A stretch of DNA of 64,000 nt from Streptococcus sanguinis (GCF_026781265.1 NZ_JAKUVC010000002.1:682001-746000); one strand, 5' to 3'; positions 54,161 to 63,756 are shown, counted from the stretch's first letter. Made by a program: numbers and translations. The notes: a model not told the origin generated them from the sequence alone.

Positions 54161-55207
54161 TTAGAGAAGATGCGCCTCTCTCTTAGCAAATGCCTCTTCA
54201 GCCAAACCAACTAACTTCTCAATCAAGTCAGGATAGGCCAGCCCCATATTTTCCCAGAGCAGTGGATACATGGACCACTGGGTAAATCCTGGCATGGTAT
54301 TGAGTTCATTAAGGAAGATCTGACCATCTTCTGCATAGAAGAAATCACAGCGGGACAGTCCCAGACCGCCCAGAGCTCGAAAAGCCGCCTCTGCATTTTG
54401 ACGCATCAGGCTCACCACCTCTTCTGGAATCTTAGCCGGAATATCCATGGTAATCTTGTTATCGATGTATTTGGCTTCGTAGTCATAGAAAGCCACGTCC
54501 TTGACGACTTCTCCAGGCAGGGTACTCTTGACATCCACATTGCCCAGAAGCCCAACCTCAATCTCGCGAGCCGTCACTCCTTGCTCGACCAGTACCCGGC
54601 TGTCGTATTTGAAAGCCAGATCTAGAGAAGCACGCAGTTCTGCTTGGTTCTCCGATTTAGAAATGCCGACACTGGAGCCCATATTGGAAGGCTTAGTAAA
54701 GGCGGGATAAGTTAAGTTGTCCTCGATTTCTTGGATTTTTTGCTCTAGATCCTCGCCATCGACCAGCGCCACATAAGGCACTTGGGCGATGCCTGCTGAT
54801 TCCAGCACTCGCTTGGTCGTGATTTTATCCATGGCTAGACCAGAAGATAAAATATTACAGCCGACATAAGGCATTTTGAGTACTTCTAGGAAGCCTTGGA
54901 TAGAGCCATCTTCGCCCATGGGACCATGCAGGACCGGAAAGACCACTGCTCCAGCTTCGTAAATATCGCTGGGCTTGATCTTCCGAGACATATCCACTGT
55001 GGCATTGGTCATCAGCTTCTCATCAGCCGCTGGCTTTGCTTCAAATTCCTGAGTTTGGATAAAATCTCCGTCCTTGGTAATGAAGTAAGTTTTCACCGAG
55101 AACCTATCATAATTGACAGCCCGCATGACGCTCTCAGCTGATAAAACAGAAACTTCCCGCTCTGCACTGCGTCCGCCATACAATAAAATCAATCTTTGTT
55201 TTGCCAT
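54161..55207 (-). CDS. ddl: D-alanine--D-alanine ligase
   Basis: Makes the D-Ala-D-Ala dipeptide. The 348-aa ATP-grasp enzyme has [16 protein letters not shown], the catalytic [15 protein letters not shown] region, [14 protein letters not shown], and [18 protein letters not shown]. In the last, the residue after the metal loop and the MYP stretch fit the D-Ala type. The start is the ATG of [12 protein letters not shown]; an in-frame ATG five codons upstream has a poorer context. Confidence 0.97.
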   Translation of the reverse strand: MAKQRLILLYGGRSAEREVSVLSAESVMRAVNYDRFSVKTYFITKDGDFIQTQEFEAKPAADEKLMTNATVDMSRKIKPSDIYEAGAVVFPVLHGPMGEDGSIQGFLEVLKMPYVGCNILSSGLAMDKITTKRVLESAGIAQVPYVALVDGEDLEQKIQEIEDNLTYPAFTKPSNMGSSVGISKSENQAELRASLDLAFKYDSRVLVEQGVTAREIEVGLLGNVDVKSTLPGEVVKDVAFYDYEAKYIDNKITMDIPAKIPEEVVSLMRQNAEAAFRALGGLGLSRCDFFYAEDGQIFLNELNTMPGFTQWSMYPLLWENMGLAYPDLIEKLVGLAEEAFAKREAHLL

Positions 55208-55425
55208 GATTTTTCCTATCATTTTCTAAAAATAGTACGATTTACAAAAGCTGCTAGCTCAAAATAAAACAACCTAAAAAGCTTGGTTTTGCATCTACCT
55301 AGCTAGGCGATTCTTCTAAGCAAGAGCTTCTGTATCAGTCCGTTTTAGTATATCACAATTCACAGCATTTTTGAACAGAAAAAAGGACTCTTCCAGCCAG
55401 CTAGAGCAAGAAAAATCCTTGATGT

Positions 55426-56022
55426 TTATAATTCCGTCCGATTTTCGATAGCGCGAATCAGCGTAACCTCGTCTGCATACTCAATGTCGGAGCCAACCGC
55501 CAAACCACGCGCTAGGCGAGTCACCTTAATCCCAGCAGGTTTCAAGACCCGTGAAATATACATGGAAGTCGCTTCGCCATCTGCTGTCGCATTGGTCGCG
55601 ACGATAACCTCCGTCACTTCACTATCCATCAGACGAGTGATTAAACTTCTGAGATTGATATCATCTGGTCCAACGCCGTTCATAGGCGAAATCAAGCCAT
55701 GCAAGACATGATAAAGTCCGTGGTATTCCTGGATATTTTCCATGGCTGATACATCCCGGCTGTCCTCAACAATCAAAATAGTCGAGTGATCGCGCGACTG
55801 GTCTTGGCAGATAGCACAAGGGTCTTCATCCGTCAGGTTGCCGCAGACAGAGCAGTAGCTCAGCTCACGCTTAGCAGCCAGCAGATTCTTGGCAAATTCA
55901 TTGACATCGTCATCGCTCATGCCAATAGTGTAAAAAGCCAGTCGAGTGGCTGTTTTGATACCAATGCCGGGCAGCTTAGAGAAACTGTCAATCAGCTTGG
56001 CAATAGGGGTTGGGTAAAGCAT
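55426..56022 (-). CDS. recR: Recombination protein RecR
   Basis: Acts with RecF/RecO to load RecA at gaps. The 198-aa protein has an N-terminal helix-hairpin-helix ([15 protein letters not shown]), the zinc finger [16 protein letters not shown], and a Toprim domain with [14 protein letters not shown] and [14 protein letters not shown]. It lies 101 bases downstream of pbp2b. Confidence 0.97.
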   Translation of the reverse strand: MLYPTPIAKLIDSFSKLPGIGIKTATRLAFYTIGMSDDDVNEFAKNLLAAKRELSYCSVCGNLTDEDPCAICQDQSRDHSTILIVEDSRDVSAMENIQEYHGLYHVLHGLISPMNGVGPDDINLRSLITRLMDSEVTEVIVATNATADGEATSMYISRVLKPAGIKVTRLARGLAVGSDIEYADEVTLIRAIENRTEL

Positions 56023-56123
56023 AAAATCCTTTCTCTATTCTCAAAAAATCTCCTCAAACCAGATTGCTGCACTTGAGCACTGACAGCTTTAGCTTTCCGT
56101 TTGCTGATGATTTTCATTGAGCA

Positions 56124-58178
56124 CTAATTCATAGGGTGTTGTTGATTGTAAAGATTGATAATATCGCGAGTGATACTGTGGCTGACAGTAGAAGATAGGT
56201 CCGTATTGTGAGGGAACACCACCGCCACCGCAATCTGTGGCTTCTCACTCGGTGCATAAGACACGACATTGGTATTGATGGCTTCTTTCTTGCCCTTGTC
56301 CACGAAGGTCTCAGCCGTACCAGTCTTGGCACTGATTGGCACGCTCTCTCCCTGAGAAATGGTCCGACCAGTCGTAAAACCACTGCTGCCATGAACCACT
56401 TGATAAAAACCTTGCTTAATAATGCTCATATCCTCGTCAGAGATATTGACCTGGTTCAGCTCCTTGGTGTCAATTTTCTGCACCAAATCACCCAGTCCTC
56501 CTTGGTCGCTGTTACTGTAAATGCCTTCAACGATATGCGGAGCCACACGCTTCCCATTATTAGCTACTGTTGAGGCATACTGGGCCAGCTGAAGTGTCGT
56601 ATAGTTGTCAAACTGGCCGAACGAGTTGGTCAGATAATTGGCAAAAGTAAACTTGTCTGGAAGATAGCCTGTGGACTCATTTGGCAGGTCAATCCCTGTT
56701 GAAGTGCCTAGACCATATTCTGCAAAAGTCGACCGCAGCTTTTTCATGGACGGATCCAGCTCATCAAAATCCAGCTTCATATCCGCTGAGTAAGGCGTTC
56801 CCATCATCTTCAGCGCTACCTGCACCATATAGGTATTGGAAGAGTATTCTAAAGCCTCTTGAGCTGTGATAGCACGCGAACCATACTGGGTAAACCAAGA
56901 CGTGATGCTGTCCGTACCGCCAAAACTAATCGGCTGGTCTGTCAGGACTTGGTTGCCGCTAATGGCATTATTTTCCCAGCCCGAGGTCAATGTTGCAGCC
57001 TTGACCACAGATCCCGGATCAAAGACATTAGTCATGGTTCCCAGAGCATCGACAGAGTTTTCTCCCGTTTCCAGATTGTGACGTATGCCTGCCATAGCCA
57101 AGACAGCGCCGGTATTGGGATCCATAGCTACGGCATAGACGCCCTCAGAGTAAGTCGCATTGCCACTAGCCAACTCTGCATTAAAGGCATTTTTGAGAAT
57201 GTCCTCCACTCCCTGCTGAAAGCTTAAATCCACCGTCAGCTTGAGATTGTCTCCCTTGCTGCCGTCAGAGATATTTTCCACGCTCTCCATATTACCATTT
57301 TTGTCCAGATGAATCTCCTTCTCAGCTCGCTTGCCTTGCAGGACTGACTCATACTGCTTTTCCAAATAGGAGGTCCCCACCCGGTCATTGAGGGAGTAAC
57401 CTTTTTTCAGGTAATCATCGACTTCCTCAGCCGGAAGTCCAGTCTTTTCTGTCGAGATATTACCCACGATAGAAGCCAGCGAGGTATCTAAGACCTTGCG
57501 GTCCCAGCCCGTTGAGACACTGATACCCGGCAACTCTTTGCTGCTAGAAGCCAGTACAGCCACCTGCTCTGTTGTCAGCGCATCTGTCTGGATGGTTCCC
57601 GTCGCAAAGTTGGAAATTGCATTCATCTGACTAAAGAGAACGATGGCCTTCTTTTCCTCATCCGTATAGCCCAGCTGTTTAGGGTCAATGCTTTCAGCTG
57701 ACGCCTTATAGATTTTGGACTCAGGCAAGCGGTTGCCGTCTGTATCAAATTTCTTGTCCTTGGGCAGCTTTTCTACTACTTCCTGATAGACTGCGCTGTC
57801 CGCCAAATAATAGTCCACCTCTTGGCGGTCTGTCACCTCTGTATCGCTGACACTGACATAGGTCAGGAGCTTTTGAGCTGTCGCTCGAATCTCTCCAGCC
57901 GTCAGCCGATTATCCCGTGTATAGGTCACCACCTGCTTGGTCGTATTTTCCACCAAGGGCTTACCGGTAGCATCATAAATCTGCCCACGCACTGAGCTAG
58001 TGGTAATCTTAGTCTTGCTGGCCTTGGCCAACTTATCCGTATAAAAGTCCTGATTGACCACCTGCATATAGCCCAGACGGGCAATCAAGGCTAAAAACAA
58101 AAGCATCACGATTCCAAACAGCAGATAAAGCCTTCTGGTGATGGAATGACTGTCAAATTTTCTCTTCTTCCTTGCCAT
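56124..58178 (-). CDS. pbp2b: Penicillin-binding protein 2B (class B transpeptidase)
   Basis: Membrane-anchored transpeptidase for peripheral wall synthesis. The 684-aa protein has a short basic N-terminus, a membrane segment (LLFGIVMLLFLALIARLGY), a dimerisation domain, and a transpeptidase domain with S390 in GSVVK, YSSN and SAKTGTAETF. The start is the ATG of MARKKRKFDSHS with GAGAGAAG upstream; a second in-frame ATG four codons earlier is possible. The longer ORF to 58301 is non-homologous. Active-site motifs are intact. Confidence 0.95.
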   Translation of the reverse strand: MARKKRKFDSHSITRRLYLLFGIVMLLFLALIARLGYMQVVNQDFYTDKLAKASKTKITTSSVRGQIYDATGKPLVENTTKQVVTYTRDNRLTAGEIRATAQKLLTYVSVSDTEVTDRQEVDYYLADSAVYQEVVEKLPKDKKFDTDGNRLPESKIYKASAESIDPKQLGYTDEEKKAIVLFSQMNAISNFATGTIQTDALTTEQVAVLASSSKELPGISVSTGWDRKVLDTSLASIVGNISTEKTGLPAEEVDDYLKKGYSLNDRVGTSYLEKQYESVLQGKRAEKEIHLDKNGNMESVENISDGSKGDNLKLTVDLSFQQGVEDILKNAFNAELASGNATYSEGVYAVAMDPNTGAVLAMAGIRHNLETGENSVDALGTMTNVFDPGSVVKAATLTSGWENNAISGNQVLTDQPISFGGTDSITSWFTQYGSRAITAQEALEYSSNTYMVQVALKMMGTPYSADMKLDFDELDPSMKKLRSTFAEYGLGTSTGIDLPNESTGYLPDKFTFANYLTNSFGQFDNYTTLQLAQYASTVANNGKRVAPHIVEGIYSNSDQGGLGDLVQKIDTKELNQVNISDEDMSIIKQGFYQVVHGSSGFTTGRTISQGESVPISAKTGTAETFVDKGKKEAINTNVVSYAPSEKPQIAVAVVFPHNTDLSSTVSHSITRDIINLYNQQHPMN

Positions 58179-58363
58179 CTTCTCTCTCATTCTAGTAAAA
58201 GTTCTGACCTTTATTTTACCATAAATCCAGCTCGATGAATGTTTCAAAACTAATAGAAAATCTGAAAATGTGGACGAGTTAAGAGGAAGTCTGTCAAACA
58301 ACTGAACCTAAAAGACTTGCTGGCTAGGCTTCTAGAAAGCCTTGTTTTTCCTCTCTGGAAAAG

Positions 58364-58392
58364 CAAAGAACCTGAGAATAATCTCAGATTCC
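58364..58392 (-). terminator. Terminator-like hairpin after the gpmA fragment
   Basis: CTGAGA and TCTCAG pair around a short loop, with a T-rich stretch after it on the minus strand. Likely the terminator that belonged to the original gpmA. Confidence 0.55.
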
Positions 58393-58399
58393 TTTAAGC

Positions 58400-58723
58400 T
58401 TATTTTCCAAGGTAGTATTCTTTTACGACCTTCAATTTTTCGTCAAATTCAAATACCAATAGTGGGAAGTTAGGGATTTCCACGTCCATGATTTCGTCAT
58501 CTGACAATTGTTTGATGTGTTTTACAAGGGCACGGATAGAGTTACCGTGAGCTCCTACGAATACATTTTTACCATCTTTAAGTGCTGGAGCGATTTTATC
58601 TTCCCAGAATGGACGGGCACGTTCCAAAGTCACTTTCAAGTTTTCAGCATCTGGGATAACTGAGTCGTCAAGTGAAGCGTAACGACGGTCAGTGTGAGCT
58701 GAGTGCTCATCATCACGATCCAT
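58400..58723 (-). pseudogene. gpmA 3' fragment (partial duplicate)
   Basis: The 107 codons encode a protein almost identical to residues 124-230 of the intact GpmA at 59725-60417 (two or three conservative changes visible), while the DNA differs at many third positions. It begins exactly at the Met of [12 protein letters not shown] and has no ribosome site or upstream half. A partial phosphoglycerate mutase without the N-terminal RHGE histidine cannot be active. Confidence 0.9.
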
Positions 58724-58762
58724 AAATCAAATTTCATTTCAGATTCTAGATTAATTTACTGT

Positions 58763-59152
58763 CTAACCCCAGAAAGCATCTTCTACTGCTTGATCTGATG
58801 AAAAGAGCCAAACTTCCTTGATCTTTCCATCATCCATGCGAAAAAGATCAATACCATTCATGTTGAGTTCCTCGCCGTCTGGGCGAGTTCCGACAAAGGT
58901 CACATTGGCTGCTACAAGGTCAATATTTTCAGACACCCAGTTAGTCAATACTTTGAAGGTACCGTTTGTTTTTTCTGAAAATTGAGCCAAGTGTGCTCCA
59001 AGTGCTTCTTTTCCAACAACTGTACCGGAATTACTATGCTGACCTGGCTGGTGCCAGATGATATCATCTGCCATAGTCTCAAAAACAGCTGGAAAATCAC
59101 CTGTTATAAGACCATTGTTATATGCATTAAAAATTTCTAAATTTACTGACAT
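58763..59152 (-). CDS. SnoaL/NTF2-like protein
   Basis: A 129-aa single-domain protein of the SnoaL-like NTF2 fold: EIFNAYNNGLITGDFPAVFETMADDIIWHQPG at the N-terminus and the beta-sheet half VAANVTFVGTRPDGEELNMNGIDLFRMDDGKIKEVW. Proteins of this type bind or isomerise small molecules; the substrate is unknown. The start follows GAGGAG. It is divergent from an HxlR regulator, which probably controls it. Confidence 0.8.
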   Translation of the reverse strand: MSVNLEIFNAYNNGLITGDFPAVFETMADDIIWHQPGQHSNSGTVVGKEALGAHLAQFSEKTNGTFKVLTNWVSENIDLVAANVTFVGTRPDGEELNMNGIDLFRMDDGKIKEVWLFSSDQAVEDAFWG

Positions 59153-59235
59153 GAGTTACTCCTCGTTTCTTTTATTTATGATATAATTTTATCACTTACT
59201 TAACAAAAAGATAAGTAGGAACTTTATTGTTATCT

Positions 59236-59253
59236 AGTATCAAATACGATACT
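59236..59253. promoter_or_regulatory. Candidate HxlR operator
   Basis: AGTATC-N6-GATACT is a perfect inverted repeat in the 146-base region between the divergent SnoaL-like and HxlR genes, the usual site for an HxlR-type dimer. A second, looser repeat (CTTACTTA/GATAAGTAG, about 59192-59217) is nearby. Confidence 0.6.
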
Positions 59254-59298
59254 ATTATTGTCAAATAAGAGAATAATTTTAAAAAATTTGGAGGAATT

Positions 59299-59628
59299 AT
59301 GGTAACCAAAGTCAGTGAATACGGAATTTGTCCTTTTGCCACGACGCAGCGTGTACTAACAGGCAAATGGGCTCTAGTCATCATCTATCAACTCAGTACG
59401 GGGACTAAGCGTTTTAATGAACTACAACGTCTAATTCCTGGCATTACCCAAACCATTCTAACACGACACCTCAGACAGCTCGAGAATGATAAAATCGTGG
59501 AGCGTAAAGTCTATGCTGAAGTTCCCCCACGGGTCGAATACAGTCTAACTGAAATGGGTAGAAAATTTCAAGGTGTCCTAGATGCCATTGAAAGTTGGGG
59601 ACTGGAGTATATCGAAATTCTAAACTAA
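59299..59628 (+). CDS. HxlR-family regulator
   Basis: A 109-aa winged helix-turn-helix protein: CPFATTQRVLTGKWALVIIYQL with the conserved Cys at residue 11, then RFNELQRLIPGITQTILTRHLRQLENDKIVERKVYAEVPPRVEYSLTEMG. A single N-terminal cysteine is the redox sensor in some members, so electrophile or oxidant sensing is possible. The start follows GGAGG. Divergent partner of the SnoaL-like gene. Confidence 0.9.
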   Translation: MVTKVSEYGICPFATTQRVLTGKWALVIIYQLSTGTKRFNELQRLIPGITQTILTRHLRQLENDKIVERKVYAEVPPRVEYSLTEMGRKFQGVLDAIESWGLEYIEILN

Positions 59629-59635
59629 TTATCTC

Positions 59636-59673
59636 CTCGGTTCATCTCACCTTACAAAGTGAGACGAACCGAG
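59636..59673 (+). terminator. Strong hairpin after the HxlR gene
   Basis: CTCGGTTC-TCTCAC and GTGAGA-GAACCGAG form a 14-bp stem directly after the stop, without a clear T-run. Possibly a terminator completed by the next one. Confidence 0.6.
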
Positions 59674-59686
59674 AGTCACTTCTCAA

Positions 59687-59716
59687 AAAAAGGCGGAATA
59701 AATCCCGCCTTTTATC
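59687..59716 (-). terminator. Terminator of gpmA
   Basis: AAAAGGCGG and CCGCCTTTT form a stem, followed by A/T-runs on both sides, just past the gpmA stop. Confidence 0.88.
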
Positions 59717-59724
59717 TTTTATAA

Positions 59725-60417
59725 TTATTTTCCAAGGTAGTATTCTTTTACTACGTTCAATTTTTCGTCAAATTCGAATACCAATGGTGGGAAGTTTGGA
59801 ATTTCCACGTCCATGATTTCATCGTCAGACAATTGTTTGATGTGCTTCACAAGGGCACGGATAGAGTTACCGTGTGCACCTACAAAGACATTTTTGCCAT
59901 CTTTCAAAGCTGGAGCAATCTTGTCTTCCCAGAATGGAAGGGCGCGCTCAAGCGTAACTTTCAAGTTTTCAGCATCTGGAATAACTGAGTCGTCAAGTGA
60001 AGCATAACGACGGTCAGTGTGTGCTGAGTGCTCATCATCGCGATCCATGTTTGGAGGTAATACATCGTATGAACGACGCCAGATATGCACTTGCTCATCA
60101 CCAAATTGCTCAGCTGCTTCTGCCTTGTTTTTACCAGTCAGTCCGCCATAGTGACGCTCGTTCAAGCGCCATGATTTTTCAACTGGTACCCAAAGCTGAT
60201 CAGCCGCTTCCAAAGCAAGGTTAGTTGTCTTAATCGCACGCTTCAATACTGAAGTGTAAGCTTGGTCAAACTCGATACCAGCTTCTTTAATCAGTTTACC
60301 AGCGTCGATTGCTTGCTGTGTACCTTTTTCAGACAAGTCAACATCAGCCCAACCAGTGAAAAGGTTCGCTTTGTTCCATTCAGACTCACCGTGGCGAGCA
60401 AAAACTAATTTTACCAT
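59725..60417 (-). CDS. gpmA: 2,3-bisphosphoglycerate-dependent phosphoglycerate mutase
   Basis: Interconverts 3- and 2-phosphoglycerate in glycolysis. The 230-aa protein has the phosphohistidine motif [10 protein letters not shown] (H9 or so), [17 protein letters not shown], and the second catalytic His in [12 protein letters not shown]. The start follows AAGGAGAAT. A diverged copy of its last 107 codons lies 1.3 kb away, beyond the SnoaL-like and HxlR genes. Confidence 0.97.
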   Translation of the reverse strand: MVKLVFARHGESEWNKANLFTGWADVDLSEKGTQQAIDAGKLIKEAGIEFDQAYTSVLKRAIKTTNLALEAADQLWVPVEKSWRLNERHYGGLTGKNKAEAAEQFGDEQVHIWRRSYDVLPPNMDRDDEHSAHTDRRYASLDDSVIPDAENLKVTLERALPFWEDKIAPALKDGKNVFVGAHGNSIRALVKHIKQLSDDEIMDVEIPNFPPLVFEFDEKLNVVKEYYLGK

Positions 60418-60565
60418 TAGATGGATTCTCCTTTTATTTTCCGAGGCAGTCCCCGTTTATCTATTCTATTTTACAAAATTTTCGCCTAAAAAGCTAGCCT
60501 ATTTCGTCAAATCAGACGTTTTTCAGCAAGAAAGCGCTTTTGTATTTCCGGCAGAAACCTTTACC

Positions 60566-61306
60566 TTAGCACCCGCCAGATAGATAAACCTCGTTGGCTT
60601 CCTTGAGCCACCAAGTCCTCCGCCTGTCTATCAACTGATAAATAAGCAGCAAGCCAGATACAATCCAGATAGAGAGCATATTGACAAAAATGAAAAGCTC
60701 TACCCCCCTGACGTGCTGATCCGAAGTTAGGTAATCATACTTTGATATGTAATTATCTCCAATCACCTTGTAGACACTTGGCATTACTTGATTAATCCCA
60801 GCAAATACTGCCAAGAAAAAAGCTAGCTGCACAGGTAAGGAATAGATGATTTTATGAAAACGAACGAAGCCCAAAGAAAAGCTAGTGAAACGCCTAGAAC
60901 GCTCTCCAATAAAAAAGAAGATAAAAAGAGGAAGATAAGCAATGTAGGTAAAGTCAGATACTAGCGGTGTATGAGGTGTAATAGGAAAAAAGTCTCTAAA
61001 ACCATAGTCTCCATTCCTCAAAAGCCAATTACTAAAATCTATTGGAAAGCTATAAGATATAAATGCAATTAGAGTGATTATAATAAGTTTCCATTTCATA
61101 ATCCAGAGTCGCTTCACTTTTTGATAAATCAGAAAAAGACGTGAGCGATCCACACTGTTTTGAGGAAGATTTTTCTTTATTAGCTTGCCGCAAGAAGGAC
61201 AAATGGGATAGTCAGTTTCCTCTGCAAAAAGAAGATGACGGCATTCCAAAAAAGGCGATTCTCTGCTTCCTGATATCTCTTCCTCCCAATCTCTTCTCCA
61301 GAACAT
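60566..61306 (-). CDS. Zinc-ribbon-containing multi-TM membrane protein, function unknown
   Basis: A 246-aa protein. The N-terminal region has a zinc-ribbon-like arrangement, C22 (ECRH) and a CPSCGK knuckle at about residues 36-41, followed by four or five hydrophobic segments. The start follows AGGAGG. A TTTACA-17-TATAAT promoter lies 140 bases upstream. I do not recognise a named family. Confidence 0.65.
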   Translation of the reverse strand: MFWRRDWEEEISGSRESPFLECRHLLFAEETDYPICPSCGKLIKKNLPQNSVDRSRLFLIYQKVKRLWIMKWKLIIITLIAFISYSFPIDFSNWLLRNGDYGFRDFFPITPHTPLVSDFTYIAYLPLFIFFFIGERSRRFTSFSLGFVRFHKIIYSLPVQLAFFLAVFAGINQVMPSVYKVIGDNYISKYDYLTSDQHVRGVELFIFVNMLSIWIVSGLLLIYQLIDRRRTWWLKEANEVYLSGGC

Positions 61307-61447
61307 AAGACCTCCTAAAAATCTAACCTACCCACAAAGTAATAACCCTTAAAGATTTCGATACTACAAACTTATGACGAATTTACCTATATTGTAAATC
61401 CTTCAGAACTCTTTGAATCTCTTTGTACAAGGCTTTATTCTGCTTTC

Positions 61448-61476
61448 ATTATATCAAAAGAGAATTAGCCTGTAAA
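61448..61476 (-). promoter_or_regulatory. Promoter of the zinc-ribbon membrane protein gene
   Basis: The minus strand reads TTTACA, 17 bases ending TG-A, then TATAAT. The message would have a 5' leader of about 135 bases. Confidence 0.75.
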
Positions 61477-61613
61477 ATAATAGCATAAGTATATAAGGGG
61501 TTATCCTTAAAATATCTGATCTTGCTAAGTGCTATACTTGACTAGGTATCAACGTCTCTAAGCTCAGATGATATCCTTGCCCTGCGAACATGCCTTGCTA
61601 AAACACATAGAAA

Positions 61614-61650
61614 AAGGCTAAGAGACATAAGTTCTAGCCTTGCTTTTTAT
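61614..61650. terminator. Bidirectional terminator between perR and the membrane-protein gene
   Basis: AAGGCTA and TAGCCTT pair around a 14-base loop, with T-runs on both strands. On the minus strand it could end the perR transcript, 130 bases past its stop. Confidence 0.65.
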
Positions 61651-61779
61651 TAGAAATAGAATCTTAACGCAATAGCCGATGGCTCAAAGTACTGCTTTGA
61701 AGTTGCAGATTGAATTTGCAAAGCGAGTCACAACTTTGTTCGTCTTTAGGCTCCAAAAAGCTCCTAATCATCCTCGCAG

Positions 61780-62223
61780 TCACACCGCTTCTTGCTGGCA
61801 TTGGGGGCATAGGCCATAGACAGTCGTCTGGCTTTGGGTGATGTGGTAGCCAGTCTGCACTTCAGCCTCATGCTTCACATCCGGAAGTTCCAGCTCCATA
61901 TCAGCGATACGGCCGCATTTTTCACAGATGACATTGAGATGCTGATGACCCATAAAGTCAAAGTAGGTCGTCGTATCATTGCGAACCTTGAGCTCAGCGA
62001 CAAAGCCCTCATCAATCAGAACCTTGAGATTATTATAGACTGTTGCCAGACTCATATTAGGAAAATTGGGCTTCAAGTCCTGATATATCATTTCAGCGCT
62101 AGGATGGTCATGACTTTGGATAATATAGTCAATTACCGCCTTCCGCGTTTCTGTAATGCGCACACCCTTGGTGCGCAAATGGCCAATTACTTGGTCAAAG
62201 TCATGCTGATGTTCTTGTTTCAT
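61780..62223 (-). CDS. perR: Fur-family peroxide regulator PerR
   Basis: Metal-dependent repressor of oxidative stress and metal homeostasis genes. The 147-aa protein has the winged helix (HPSAEMIYQDLKPNFPNMSLATVYNNLKVLIDEGFV) and the metal-binding region YFDFMGHQHLNVICEKCGRIADMELE with the structural zinc cysteines CEKC and CPQC. The Asp/His set (H in HPSAE, D in FDFMGH, D in IADME) fits PerR rather than Fur. The start follows GGAG. Confidence 0.88.
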   Translation of the reverse strand: MKQEHQHDFDQVIGHLRTKGVRITETRKAVIDYIIQSHDHPSAEMIYQDLKPNFPNMSLATVYNNLKVLIDEGFVAELKVRNDTTTYFDFMGHQHLNVICEKCGRIADMELELPDVKHEAEVQTGYHITQSQTTVYGLCPQCQQEAV

Positions 62224-62320
62224 TATTTACTCCGTTATAGCCTCTCATCTAAGTCATTACCATTATACCATGACTAGGCTTACTTGGCTATTAAGAATGA
62301 TTGTAAATAAGCTAAAAAGA

Positions 62321-62364
62321 AAAAAGCAGGACAGAACTAACCAAAGTTCATCATCCTGCTTCTG
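62321..62364 (-). terminator. Terminator downstream of the 106-aa membrane-protein gene
   Basis: AGCAGGA, GAACT, a loop, AGTTC and TCCTGCT form a two-part stem, followed by a T-run on the minus strand. Confidence 0.85.
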
Positions 62365-62426
62365 CATGATTGCTTATCCATTTAAGGCAATGCAAGCTTT
62401 AAACTAGTATTTTTTCAATCCTCGCT

Positions 62427-62747
62427 CTATGCTTGGAATCTCTTCAAGCTTGCTAAATAAAGGGAACCGCCTATGATAGAAAGAATAGCACCAATCCAGC
62501 CCAAGAAGTCATTAAAGGTAAAAATTCCACCTACAATCATCAAGATAGAGCCTGCTGGTCCCACACGATTGTCATCCTTATAGTAGACAATACCAGCAAT
62601 CCCCAAAGCTAGGATTGCAATTTTCAGGATGTCAAATACACCTAGCATAAAATAAATAACCCAAATGAAGAAAGGCCACAAAAGTAGAATAATACCACCA
62701 ATAAGTCCAACAAGCCCATTTACGAGTGCTAATGTTTTTGTCTTCAT
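62427..62747 (-). CDS. Small multi-TM membrane protein (DUF4064-like)
   Basis: A 106-aa protein with four hydrophobic segments separated by short loops (YYKDDNRVGPAGSILMIVGGIFTFNDFLGWIGAILSIIGG). The start is the ATG of MKTKTLALV after GGAGACAG; the ORF called one codon earlier begins with TTG. Resembles DUF4064-type proteins; function unknown. Confidence 0.7.
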   Translation of the reverse strand: MKTKTLALVNGLVGLIGGIILLLWPFFIWVIYFMLGVFDILKIAILALGIAGIVYYKDDNRVGPAGSILMIVGGIFTFNDFLGWIGAILSIIGGSLYLASLKRFQA

Positions 62748-62985
62748 CAACTGTCTCCTTTGTATAATTTTTTACTAAAATAGTTTACCATACTTACTAG
62801 AAAAATACAAGCTTACTTTTAATTTTATGAAAAATTCAAGCATTTGACTGCTTATAATGCTTATCTTCCTTGAAAAATAAAAAGCCTGCTATTCCCAACA
62901 AAAGTTGAGACAACAGACTTTTCATATATTCTAGATTTTCAAAGCTTTTTTACTGAGGCTTAATATTAGTCACGCTGACGTTTGG

Positions 62986-63135
62986 TCAAGCCAACTGCTC
63001 CTCCAAAGCAGACAATGTCTGCATGGGGAGTAGAAAGATTGAAAAAAGCACGACAAACAATCCCATCAGCAGGCGAAATTTGCTTCCAAAAGGATTAACA
63101 GGACGCAATGAGCTCTGAAGTGGTTTCCATTTCAT
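62986..63135 (-). CDS. 49-aa single-TM peptide
   Basis: A short ORF on the minus strand, MKWKPLQSSLRPVNPFGSKF... then a membrane segment LLMGLFVVLFSIFLLPM and EEQLA at the end. AAGGTGAG lies four or five bases before the ATG, a good ribosome site. The basic N-terminus and single hydrophobic stretch suggest an inner-membrane or secreted small protein. No family recognised; the neighbours are hup and the DUF4064-like gene. Confidence 0.55.
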   Translation of the reverse strand: MKWKPLQSSLRPVNPFGSKFRLLMGLFVVLFSIFLLPMQTLSALEEQLA

Positions 63136-63311
63136 TTCTCACCTTCTAAACTTTTTATTTCACGTCTTTTAATATGTTTGTCCTTTATCATTCTCTTTTG
63201 TTTAGAGACAAATTACTTCACTTTACTGCAAAATAAAAACTCCAAGAAAGTTCATCAATCAACTTTCTCGAAGCACCTAAATCTCTTATTAAGCTCAAGA
63301 AATGAGAGCAA

Positions 63312-63353
63312 AAATAAAAACCTGACATACTCGCCAGAGGCAAGTGTATCAGG
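63312..63353 (-). terminator. Terminator of hup
   Basis: CCTGA-ATAC..GCC and GGC..GTAT-TCAGG form a long stem, T-rich on the minus strand, just past the stop. A further hairpin, AGAAAGTT/AACTTTCT (63245-63268), lies downstream. Confidence 0.88.
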
Positions 63354-63368
63354 CTTTATTAACCAAAA

Positions 63369-63644
63369 TTATTTTACAGCGTCTTTAAGAGCTTTACCTG
63401 CTTTGAAAGCTGGTACTTTAGAAGCTGCGATTTTGATTTCTTTACCAGTTTGTGGGTTGCGACCTTTACGTGCTGCACGCTCACGAACTTCAAAGTTACC
63501 AAAACCGATAAGTTGAACTTTTTCACCTTTTGAAAGGTACTCAGTTACAGCTGCGAATACAGCGTCAACTGCTGCTGCTGAATCTTTTTTAGTCAATTCT
63601 GTAGCTTCTGCTACTTTTGCGATCAAATCTTGTTTGTTAGCCAT
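63369..63644 (-). CDS. hup: DNA-binding protein HU
   Basis: A 91-aa nucleoid protein that bends DNA, the only HU visible. Family signatures: [30 protein letters not shown], then [24 protein letters not shown] with the arm that intercalates into DNA. The start follows GGAGG. It is 112 bases downstream of the degV-type gene on the same strand. Confidence 0.97.
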   Translation of the reverse strand: MANKQDLIAKVAEATELTKKDSAAAVDAVFAAVTEYLSKGEKVQLIGFGNFEVRERAARKGRNPQTGKEIKIAASKVPAFKAGKALKDAVK

Positions 63645-63756
63645 TTAACAAATCCTCCAAATTTTTTCTGGGTTGATAACCCTAACAAATATTATCATAT
63701 CTAAAAAAAGCATTCAGGTCAAGTACTAAACCGCTATTTTCTAAATTATTATGGTT

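Larger units (their letters stand above)
61307..61779. other. Intergenic region: promoter, hairpin and possible small RNA
   Basis: No gene is supported in this 473-base gap. It holds the promoter of the upstream membrane-protein gene (61448-61476), an isolated plus-strand extended -10 (61530-61538) and a hairpin with T-runs in both directions (61614-61650). The remainder up to perR (61651-61779) shows no clear feature. Confidence 0.6.
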
